From JBHHYR01 sp046757585 (GTDB lineage: Bacteria > Desulfobacterota > Binatia > HRBIN30): a stretch of 22,313 bases of DNA. Shown piece by piece: positions 14,556 to 21,344 of the stretch (within the stretch, counting starts at the first letter, position 1; every line of letters starts with the position of its first letter). Location of the stretch: contig JBHHYR010000043.1 of assembly GCA_046757585.1 (NCBI GenBank), positions 1-22,313 on the forward strand. The letters are read 5' to 3'. Below the pieces are notes generated by a model that saw only the letters and a list, made by a program, of their open reading frames with translations, had not been told where the DNA came from and ran no database searches. The translations under genes and the position numbers were made by a program.

Positions 14556-15569
14556 TCACCAGGTGATGCTCGCGGGGTCACGGTCGAAGGGGCCGAGCAG
14601 TTCCGTCCAGTGAAACGCGATCAACGTGTCCATCAGCTCCGACGGCTGGCCCCGCTTGCGCTTCGCCGTTTCGTCTTCGAGCGTGCGGAGCGCCGGCCCG
14701 ACGCCGGGGCCGAACAACGACTCGAGGTATGAAAGCGGAATCCGTCGCTGTGATTCATCGATGGTGCCGTCCGGTTTGATGACGAATGCCGAGAGTGGCG
14801 GCACGTAGAATACGTTGGGTTCCGTGTTCCATTCGGGATGCAGTGGCAGGGCGACTTTGTAGCGCTCAACGAGTACGTGGACCGCGCCCGCCGTATCATC
14901 ACGAAAGCCCACGAACACCGCCCGGCCCGGGCATTGACGCACGCACGCTGGCGCGACGCCTTGCTCCAGACGCGGAAAGCACCCAATGCAGTGCTCGCTC
15001 ACGTTGCGCACTGCGTCGAAATAGATCTTCTTGTACGGGCAGGCCTGCGCGCACTGCTGCGTCGCTTTGCAACGGTTCGTGTCGCGCAAGATCACACCGA
15101 GGTCGTCGCGCCTGTACATCGCGTCATTCGGGCACGCCTCGACGCAGCTCGGCTTGGAGCAGAAGTTGCAGATTCGCGGCAGGTAGAAGTAGTACGCGTT
15201 TGGATACTCGCCGGCGCCTTCGTCCTCGTCCCAGTTCATTGCCCAGCTCGGCTCACCGTTTTTCGGCCGGAACCGTACGGCCTCCCCGTTGCCCGAGTGG
15301 TGGACCTGCGACCAATTGAACTCAGCAGTGCCGCCGAACTCCTCCGGCGCCGGCAACTGCCCTAAGACCAAGGTGCCGTTGGCGTCGTAGCCGCCGCCCA
15401 TCTTTTCGTAGTCGCGCGGCGTGCCGCGCCCGGGCTGCGTGTTCACCGAGCACCACCACATGTTTCGCTTGCCCTCTTCCGTAGTCCACAGGACTTTGCA
15501 GGCCACCGAGCATGTCTGGCAGCCGATGCATTTGTTGAGGTCGAAGACCATTGCGATCTGTCTGCCCAT
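14556..15569 (-). CDS. Four-cluster Fe-S subunit of a type II DMSO-reductase-like enzyme (NarH/EbdB/DdhB family)
   Basis: This 337-residue subunit passes electrons between the molybdenum subunit and a further carrier. Four cluster motifs are clear: Cys14/17/20/24; Cys134/137/142/146; Cys167, Cys173, Cys177; and Cys194/197/209/213. In the third, the position held by Trp in NarH (CxxWxxC) is Thr170, again not Cys, so one [3Fe-4S] and three [4Fe-4S] clusters are expected. The N-terminus MGRQIAMVFDLNKCIGCQTC and the long insert around 40-125 fit the EbdB/DdhB/SerB group. No signal peptide: such subunits are exported by hitchhiking on a Tat-bearing partner. ATG 15569 has AGGAG about 6 nt upstream. 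It is the first gene of the molybdoenzyme operon, with two catalytic genes after it. Confidence 0.93.
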   Translation of the reverse strand: MGRQIAMVFDLNKCIGCQTCSVACKVLWTTEEGKRNMWWCSVNTQPGRGTPRDYEKMGGGYDANGTLVLGQLPAPEEFGGTAEFNWSQVHHSGNGEAVRFRPKNGEPSWAMNWDEDEGAGEYPNAYYFYLPRICNFCSKPSCVEACPNDAMYRRDDLGVILRDTNRCKATQQCAQACPYKKIYFDAVRNVSEHCIGCFPRLEQGVAPACVRQCPGRAVFVGFRDDTAGAVHVLVERYKVALPLHPEWNTEPNVFYVPPLSAFVIKPDGTIDESQRRIPLSYLESLFGPGVGPALRTLEDETAKRKRGQPSELMDTLIAFHWTELLGPFDRDPASITW

Positions 15570-15621
15570 GGGCTCTCCTTCCTTCCTTGCGGTCCCACGC
15601 CGGAACCGGGGCGCTCCGCGT

Positions 15622-15653
15622 CCAGCCTTCCTACCGTTCGGTAGGGAGGCTGG
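15622..15653. promoter_or_regulatory. 32 bp dyad upstream of the molybdoenzyme operon, operator-like
   Basis: The core CTACCG-TT-CGGTAG (15631-15644) is perfect, and the symmetry extends outward to 15622/15653 with only one mismatch (15629/15646), giving CCAGCC...GGCTGG at the edges. It ends 53 bp before the Fe-S gene ATG at 15569. No T-run follows on either strand, which argues against a terminator for the gene at 15768. ACCGnnCGGT cores are typical of dimeric repressors such as TetR-family proteins. No regulator is encoded beside it. Confidence 0.5.
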
Positions 15654-15767
15654 CTATGCGAATAGTCAGAACTAGATGTGACAGAGGTCAGTTAATCTAA
15701 GAGGTGGGGGCAGAGACGAGAGGCGAGGCACCAAAGCTCAGGGACGAGGGACCAAAGACCGCGACAC

Positions 15768-16463
15768 TCAGGACCGGCCGATGCCGCGCTGGGCCAGGAG
15801 ATCGTCGTAGCGGGCGAGAATCTTGTGCACGTACCGCGTCCGCCTGGCCTGCTGGCGCGGCATGCGTGCCACCTTCGTTGGACCCAGGTTGTAGGCCGCC
15901 ACTGCGATGTACGGATCCGCAAATCGTTTCTCCAGTTGATGCAGGTACCAGAGCCCGAGCTGCACGTTGGAGATCGGATGGGCCAATGTCTCGACACCTT
16001 GCCACGCTACGCCCGCTTCTTCCGCAACTGCCCGCGCCGTTGACGGCTTCACTTGAATCAGGCCGACCGCGCCGCGCCGGCCGCGGGCGGTCGGCAGGCA
16101 GGCGCTCTCGACCTCGACCATGGCGAGGATGAACAGCGGGTCGTATCCGTAGCGTTGGCTCTCGTGATGAATCACGCCGGCAATGCGCCAGCGCTGGCTT
16201 TCCGGGAGCGAAGCCCGGCAGCGCGAGAGGGCGTCGAACAGCGTGCCTACCTGATTCGGCGGGTTCGGTGCTTGGGCCTGCAATGGAGGAGACGCCAATC
16301 CGATTGGGACGGGGAGGAGGCAGGCTGCCAACAGCGTTGCCAGGAAGACGGAGCGGCTGCCAAACATGCCTGCTCGACGCCTTTGCTCTGTGCCGGACAA
16401 CCCACGGGCGAGCAGGCGGGAGCAGCGATACTGGAGGGCGCCTTTCGTCGTACGTCCGTTCAT
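15768..16463 (-). CDS. Lytic transglycosylase (SLT family)
   Basis: A 231-residue peptidoglycan-cleaving enzyme from ATG 16463, chosen because GAGGA lies 6 nt upstream (16470-16474) and the ATG overlaps the preceding ORF's stop (ATGA). An in-frame ATG at 16367, directly before the hydrophobic segment MFGSRSVFLATLLAACLLPV, would give a normal short signal peptide; the longer start puts an Arg-rich 32-residue n-region before it. The SLT domain has the catalytic Glu119 in MVEVESAC, then GAVGLIQVKP (131-140), ISNVQLGLWYL, and AVAAYNLGP, all family landmarks. It acts in the periplasm on the MurNAc-GlcNAc bond. The intergenic segment downstream (15570-15767) holds the dyad of the molybdoenzyme operon. 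Confidence 0.88.
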   Translation of the reverse strand: MNGRTTKGALQYRCSRLLARGLSGTEQRRRAGMFGSRSVFLATLLAACLLPVPIGLASPPLQAQAPNPPNQVGTLFDALSRCRASLPESQRWRIAGVIHHESQRYGYDPLFILAMVEVESACLPTARGRRGAVGLIQVKPSTARAVAEEAGVAWQGVETLAHPISNVQLGLWYLHQLEKRFADPYIAVAAYNLGPTKVARMPRQQARRTRYVHKILARYDDLLAQRGIGRS

Positions 16464-16720
16464 GATGCTTCCTCTTGGCATTCCTGGTCGGCAGGCAGTT
16501 GCAAATAACTAGCCACCTCCTCCCTGCTCAGCAAGGCCAAGTTCAAGCTCGGTGCGTCGTTCTCTGTTGTGCGAATGTTTTTCGGGTGGGTGATTCGCAT
16601 GCTCGTGATGGCGAACGCAGGCTGGAATTCATACCAGAAATCAGCTACGTACTGTGTGCACCGCAAGTGTTCCGTAATGTGCACGGCCACTGTTCCGCTC
16701 CCATCGGGATCCCAGATCAA
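16460..16720 (-). CDS. Small uncharacterised ORF overlapping the transglycosylase start
   Basis: An 86-codon frame from TTG 16720 whose TGA overlaps the transglycosylase ATG as ATGA, the strongest argument that it is real. The TTG has no ribosome site; a GTG inside (preceded by GGGAGCGGAACA) is a plausible alternative start. The middle part (FWYEFQPAFAITSMRITHPK) looks globular. The end, LLSREEVASYLQLPADQ, resembles the first helices of small helix-turn-helix DNA-binding domains (LTxEEVAxYLxxP), but is too short to be sure. I recognise no family. If it is not a gene, 16464-16782 is a 319 bp non-coding stretch between divergent genes. Confidence 0.4.
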   Translation of the reverse strand: MIWDPDGSGTVAVHITEHLRCTQYVADFWYEFQPAFAITSMRITHPKNIRTTENDAPSLNLALLSREEVASYLQLPADQECQEEAS

Positions 16721-16782
16721 AGAAAATTACCGGCTCGCGGGCACCGCTGGCTTTCCGCCCCGAGCGTGGTAACGTCGGCGCT

Positions 16783-17316
16783 ATGTCGCTGTTAGGGATT
16801 TTGGGGCTTGCCCGATCGGACTCTGCACCGGCTGGGCGCAATCCGTTGGCGGATGCCATTCGCGACCGGCTGAAGCGTCTGCCGCTCAGACGGGCTGAGT
16901 TCGTCGCGGCGTTCGCCGGCCTGTTGATGCGCGTAGCGTACGCAGACCTCGAGATTTCCCCTGCCGAGCGTGCAGCGCTGCCACGGCTGATCGCCGACCA
17001 CGCCGGCCTCTCGCCGGATGAATCCGCTACGGTTGCCGAGATCGTCACGCGGCAAGCGACCGGGTTCGCAGGCATCGAGTACGCGTTGCTGACACGCGCT
17101 TTCAACGAGGTAGCCACGGAGCAGGAGAAGGAGCAGCTGATCGATTGTCTGTACGCGATCGCCACCGCGGGAAGCACTGTGTCGGTCGTCGAAGATGACG
17201 AAATCCGCGCCGTCGCGCGGGCGCTGATGCTCTCGCACCAGCAGTTCATCGCCATCCGGCATCGTTACAAGGAGCAACTCGAAATCATCCAAGCCGCACG
17301 CCAGCTGCGGCGGTGA
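16783..17316 (+). CDS. TerB-like (tellurite resistance / stress) helical protein
   Basis: A 177-residue soluble, all-helical protein of the TerB-like type. FVAAFAGLLMRVAYADLEISPAERAALPRLI (about 40-70) carries the typical helix-loop with Asp-x-Glu-x4-Glu (ADLEISPAERAAL), a putative metal-binding site. A second similar motif, VSVVEDDEIRAVARAL (132-147), gives the family's pseudo-symmetric acid cluster. Such proteins are found in many bacteria as standalone genes; direct tellurite resistance is usually not shown. ATG 16783 has a poor ribosome site. It diverges from the small ORF at 16720, with 62 bp between them, and is followed by a hairpin-rich gap before the ATPase gene. Confidence 0.8.
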   Translation: MSLLGILGLARSDSAPAGRNPLADAIRDRLKRLPLRRAEFVAAFAGLLMRVAYADLEISPAERAALPRLIADHAGLSPDESATVAEIVTRQATGFAGIEYALLTRAFNEVATEQEKEQLIDCLYAIATAGSTVSVVEDDEIRAVARALMLSHQQFIAIRHRYKEQLEIIQAARQLRR

Positions 17317-17400
17317 GCCACCGCGCGCAGCTGGCCCCGCCGTATGGCCTGCAGAAGAGCACGCAAATCGCTGACGAAGGTCAGCGCAGCAGTCTGCCCT

Positions 17401-17419
17401 ACCTGATAATCAGGTTTTT
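17401..17419 (+). terminator. Weak terminator-like hairpin after the TerB-like gene
   Basis: ACCTGA-TAA-TCAGGT followed directly by TTTT: a 6 bp stem, 3 nt loop and short T-run, 85 nt after the TerB-like stop. The stem is short and AT-rich, so termination is uncertain. Confidence 0.35.
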
Positions 17420-17422
17420 ACA

Positions 17423-17446
17423 CTGAGGTGTTGCCTGACACCTCGG
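17423..17446 (+). repeat. Hairpin/dyad upstream of the AAA/TPR gene
   Basis: GAGGTGT (17425-17431) and ACACCTC (17438-17444) pair around a 6 nt loop, with one wobble and one further pair outside. It is followed by TTGTTGAGCTGTTTTCGG, not a clean T-run. It lies 60 bp before the ATPase start and may be an operator, a 5'-leader structure or part of a terminator. Confidence 0.35.
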
Positions 17447-17505
17447 ATTGTTGAGCTGTTTTCGGGCACGGCGTGACGCGAAGACGGGCCGCGGAAGGGG
17501 CACTT

Positions 17506-20500
17506 GTGACGGGCAACCTTACGATCACATCCAACAGAGCGCGTAGTGCGTTGGTCGGCCGGCAGCGGGAAATGGCTGAGTTGCAGGGCGGCCTCGAAGC
17601 CGCCGTTTCCGGATGCGGCCGACTATTCCTGATTGTGGGGGAGCCCGGTATCGGCAAGACTCGGCTCGCTGAGGAGCTCGAAGCCGTCGCAACTCGAAAG
17701 GGAACGGTCGTGCGCTGGGGTCGCTGCTGGGAAAACGGTGGTGCGCCGGCGTACTGGCCCTGGACCCAAATCATGCGGTCGCATGTCCGCGGTACCTGTC
17801 CCGAGGTGCTGGCGGCCCAGATGGGTGCTGGCGCGGTTCACGTTGCGGAGATCCTTCCCGAGCTGCGCGAACGTGTGGCCGGCATCGCGCCTTCGAGCGC
17901 CAGTGCTTCGCTGGAACCAGAACGGGCGCGCTTTGAGCTGTTCGATGCCACCGCGAACTTCCTGAAAAGCGCGGCGAGGCAGCGGCCTCTGGTACTTCTA
18001 CTCGACGACCTGCACGCAGCGGATGCGTCGTCGCTGCTATTCCTCCAATTCCTGGCGCGTGACCTGCGCGACGGTCATATCCTCGTCATTGGCACTTACC
18101 GCGAGGTCGAGGCGAGACGGGCGCCCACGGTGGCTCACATCCTCGGCGGACTCGCCCGAGAGGCGCGGTGTTTACCGCTGGGCGGCCTGGACGAAGGTGA
18201 CGTCAGGCGCCTCATCGAAACGGTTGCCGGTCTGTCACCCGCGCAGCACCTCGTTGCCAGAATCCATCGCACAACCGAGGGCAACCCGTTTTTCGTCGAC
18301 GAGGTCGTACGCCTCTTGATAGCGGAGGGTCGCCTGCAAGACGGGCAGCTGCGGGGCTCTGAGAAGATTGGAATTCCTGAAGGCGTGCGCAGGACGATCC
18401 GGCGTCGCCTGGAGCCCTTGTCCGATGCGTGCAAGCGCATCCTCCGCGTCGCGTCGGTCGCCGGTCGGGAGTTTGATCTCGTTCGCATGGAGCGTGCGTG
18501 CGGCGTCTGCGCGCGGCGACTGTTACAGCTGCTCGCCGAGGCGCTCGAGGCGGGAATCCTTACCGAGGTGTCCGCGACGCTCGGGAGGTTCAGTTTCTCC
18601 CACGGGCTCGTTCAGGAGACCCTGTTCCACGAGCTTCCTCTGTTGGAGCGCCTCGATCTGCACCGGCGGATCGGGGAGGTCATTGAAGAAGTCTATCACG
18701 CCGACCTGGACCGCCATCTGACGGCGCTGGCGCACCACTACCTGCAGGGGGCCCAGGCTGGAACCGCGGGAAAAGCGATCGAGTACAGTGTGCGCGCCGG
18801 CGCACGAGCCACTGCCATGCTTGCTTACGAAGAGGCGATCGCGCACTACCGTGCCGCGCTGCAGGCCCTACGGCTGGGGGAGCGCGACGAACCCAGACAC
18901 TGCGAGCTGCTGCTGAGCCTGGCTGCCGCGTACGGCCGGGCCGGCCAGCCGGCACAGGCGCGGCAGGCTTTTCTGGAGGCTGCTGACCGTGCCCGGCAAC
19001 TGCGGGCGCCGGAGCAGTTGGCCCGGGCCGCCCTGGGCTTTGCGGGAAAGTACACCTTCGGCGTCGTGGACGAGCAGGGGGTCCGCGTGCTCGAGGAGGC
19101 GCGTGCGGCCTTGGGTGAAGGCGACAGCGCGCTTGGGGCAAGAGTTTTGGCCCGGCTGAGTGAAGAGCTCTACTTTTGCGCGCAAGCGCAGGAAACGAGA
19201 GCCACGCTCAGCCAGCAGGCGATCGATATGGCTCGTCGGGTCGGTGACCGCGCCACCCTGGCGCACGCGCTCCGCGCACGACACTACTGCCTCTTGGGCC
19301 CGGAGCATACCGCAGAGCGGCTGGCGGTGCTGGGGGAGATTCTGCAAGTTGCTGGCGAGGCGGCGGACTGGGACACGGTGCTCGACTGCCATGACTGGCG
19401 CATCTACGTCTTTCTCGAGTTGGGAGACCTGGCCGCAGTCGACCGCGAAATCTGTGCATTGGGACGGCTCGCCAAAAAGCTGCGGCAGCCCTCGTGCCGA
19501 TGGTACGAGCCACTGTTCCGCGCGATGCGAGCATTGCTCGAAGGCCGATTCGAGCAGGCTGAGCAGTTCATCTACCAAGCGCTCACCATTGGTCAGCAGG
19601 TGGAACATCCCGATGCAGTGCCAGCATTTGGCGTGCAGTTGAGCACGCTGCGCCGAGAGCAAGGGCGTCTCGGCGAGGTGGTGGACGCCGTCCAGGGTTT
19701 CGTCGAAACGTATCCGAAGCTCCCAGCCTGGCGAGCAGCATTGGCGTTGATATTGAGCGACCTCCATCGCGAGACGGAAGCACGCCGCGAGTTCGAGGTT
19801 TTGGCTGCCAACGACTTTGTAGACATTCCCCGCGACGCAAACTGGCTGAACACCGTTGCCTTTCTTGCCGTGGCATGCGCGTACGTTGGTGACGCGCGCC
19901 GCGCCGCGGTCCTCTACGGGCTGCTACTGCCTTACGCCGGACGCTACTTGCCGGTCGGGGCGGGCGTGACCTGCTACGGCTCGGTCTCACATTATCTCGG
20001 ACTGCTGGCCATGACGATGAAGCGTCGGGGAGCGGCGGCCCGGCACTTCCAGGCCGCCTTGGACATGAACCGGCGAATCAGGGCGAGCCCCTGCGTGGCG
20101 CGCACGCTACATGCCTACGGCCGGATGCTCTTGTCACCCGGGTCGGCGCGCCCGAGCGTGGTGCCCTGGACCCGGAAGGCGGGGGCGCGGCGGCGACCCG
20201 GCTTGGTGCGCCGGCACGATAAGGCGATGGCGCTCCTGCGCGAGGCGGTCGACACGGCTAGCGCCCTGGGGATGCAGGGTCTCGCCGACGAAGCGGTCGG
20301 ACTGATGAGGTACCAGTGGCCGGAGAAAGGTGGCGAAGAAGCGCACGTACAGTTGAAGGTGGCAGGCGGGGGCAACGAGCCTGAGCACCGGGCCATTGCT
20401 GGCCGGCAGCAGGCTGGTACGCGACTCGGCCCGAGCGAGACGGAGGCGACAGCGCCGCGCATGATGCATTCAGGCGCCAAAAGAGCCGCCCGGATCGTCA

Positions 20501-21174
20501 GCCTCTCCACGCAACGAACTCGTCTGGCTCGTCGTGGTCGGCGGCCAGCCGCGTCCGAGCCCCCCGAGTCGCTTGGAAGCCAGAGCATCTTCCGCAGGGA
20601 CGGCGAGTTTTGGACCACCGTCCATCAGGGTCGCGTCGTTCACCTCAAGGACGGCAAAGGACCGCGCTACATCGCCCAGCTGCTCCGTTATCCGAACCGG
20701 GAGTTCCATGTCATCGATCTGGTCCATGCGGAACCTGTGCAAGTGGATGGTACCAGCCTGCTGGCGATGCGCGAGGCCAGTGGGGGGGCGCACTGCTTCA
20801 GATTCGGCGACGCCGGTCCGATGCTCGACCCCACAGCCAAGGCCGCCTACAGACGCCGCCTGGAAGGCCTGTCCGATGCACTCGAGGACGCGAAGGCCTG
20901 CAACGATCCGGGGCGGATCGCCCCGGTGGAGGAAGAAATCCATTTCATCACCGAGGAGCTTGCGCGCGCCGCCGGCCTAGGGAGGCGAGATCGGAGAGCT
21001 GCTTCACAGGTGGAACGTGCCCGCGTAAACGTCACCAAGCTCGTCAAGCTCTGCATCAAGAAGATCTCCGGCAGTAACCCGGCGCTGGGACGCTACTTCA
21101 CCAATACGATCAAGACGGGAACGTTCTGTTCGTATAGCCCCGACCCCAGTCAGCCGATCTCTTGGGAGCTCTGA
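17506..21174 (+). CDS. AAA_16 ATPase with TPR repeats and a distinctive C-terminal domain (predicted regulator)
   Basis: A 1,222-residue protein. GTG 17506 is preferred because GGAAGGGG ends 5 nt upstream; a GTG at 17473 adds 11 residues. Numbering below is from GTG 17506. Order: VGRQREMAEL, Walker A GEPGIGKT (45-52), Walker B LVLLLDD (162-168), then TTEGNPFFVDEVVRLL, typical of Orc1-like AAA_16/STAND ATPases. About 420-940 is TPR-like helical repeats (e.g. AYEEAIAHYRAALQAL). After a basic linker, residues ~1025-1222 form a domain beginning FRRDGEFWTTVHQGRVVHLKDGKG and ending with RARVNVTKLVK and TIKTGTFCSYSPDP. I recall this domain at the end of similar AAA/TPR proteins in actinobacteria and deltaproteobacteria, where other family members carry a LuxR helix-turn-helix, so signal-dependent regulation is likely but unproven. 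An Arg-rich insert (~879-907) interrupts the last repeat. Confidence 0.82.
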   Translation: MTGNLTITSNRARSALVGRQREMAELQGGLEAAVSGCGRLFLIVGEPGIGKTRLAEELEAVATRKGTVVRWGRCWENGGAPAYWPWTQIMRSHVRGTCPEVLAAQMGAGAVHVAEILPELRERVAGIAPSSASASLEPERARFELFDATANFLKSAARQRPLVLLLDDLHAADASSLLFLQFLARDLRDGHILVIGTYREVEARRAPTVAHILGGLAREARCLPLGGLDEGDVRRLIETVAGLSPAQHLVARIHRTTEGNPFFVDEVVRLLIAEGRLQDGQLRGSEKIGIPEGVRRTIRRRLEPLSDACKRILRVASVAGREFDLVRMERACGVCARRLLQLLAEALEAGILTEVSATLGRFSFSHGLVQETLFHELPLLERLDLHRRIGEVIEEVYHADLDRHLTALAHHYLQGAQAGTAGKAIEYSVRAGARATAMLAYEEAIAHYRAALQALRLGERDEPRHCELLLSLAAAYGRAGQPAQARQAFLEAADRARQLRAPEQLARAALGFAGKYTFGVVDEQGVRVLEEARAALGEGDSALGARVLARLSEELYFCAQAQETRATLSQQAIDMARRVGDRATLAHALRARHYCLLGPEHTAERLAVLGEILQVAGEAADWDTVLDCHDWRIYVFLELGDLAAVDREICALGRLAKKLRQPSCRWYEPLFRAMRALLEGRFEQAEQFIYQALTIGQQVEHPDAVPAFGVQLSTLRREQGRLGEVVDAVQGFVETYPKLPAWRAALALILSDLHRETEARREFEVLAANDFVDIPRDANWLNTVAFLAVACAYVGDARRAAVLYGLLLPYAGRYLPVGAGVTCYGSVSHYLGLLAMTMKRRGAAARHFQAALDMNRRIRASPCVARTLHAYGRMLLSPGSARPSVVPWTRKAGARRRPGLVRRHDKAMALLREAVDTASALGMQGLADEAVGLMRYQWPEKGGEEAHVQLKVAGGGNEPEHRAIAGRQQAGTRLGPSETEATAPRMMHSGAKRAARIVSLSTQRTRLARRGRRPAASEPPESLGSQSIFRRDGEFWTTVHQGRVVHLKDGKGPRYIAQLLRYPNREFHVIDLVHAEPVQVDGTSLLAMREASGGAHCFRFGDAGPMLDPTAKAAYRRRLEGLSDALEDAKACNDPGRIAPVEEEIHFITEELARAAGLGRRDRRAASQVERARVNVTKLVKLCIKKISGSNPALGRYFTNTIKTGTFCSYSPDPSQPISWEL

Positions 21175-21178
21175 GGCT

Positions 21179-21198
21179 CGGACCCGGTTCTCGGTCCG
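21179..21198 (+). terminator. Short hairpin after the AAA/TPR gene
   Basis: CGGACC and GGTCCG pair around an 8 nt loop, four bases after the stop codon. No T-run follows directly; the next T-rich stretch is at 21229-21246. A weak candidate terminator. Confidence 0.25.
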
Positions 21199-21249
21199 TT
21201 CGGCCTGAGATCGGGCGCCAGGGTTCGCGTTTTCTGAATTTTTTCTGCA

Positions 21250-21272
21250 ACTGTTCCCTAGAAAGGAACAGT
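21250..21272. repeat. Inverted repeat upstream of the surface-protein gene
   Basis: ACTGTTCC (21250-21257) and GGAACAGT (21265-21272) are perfect 8 bp inverted repeats around a 7 nt loop. It lies 72 bp before the ATG at 21345, after a T-rich stretch (21236-21245). It could be a regulator site or a 5'-leader hairpin; no following T-run on the + strand argues against a terminator. Confidence 0.35.
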
Positions 21273-21344
21273 GTGCCGCCATCTTTCACGCCCCTTCTTT
21301 GAGAAAGGACTGTCGACCGGCAGACCCTCGAAAGGAGCCCACGG

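Noticed and set aside
15622..15653. Rho-independent terminator of the transglycosylase gene
   Set aside because: No T-run follows on the minus or plus strand, and symmetry is centred on a 2 nt gap as for protein sites.
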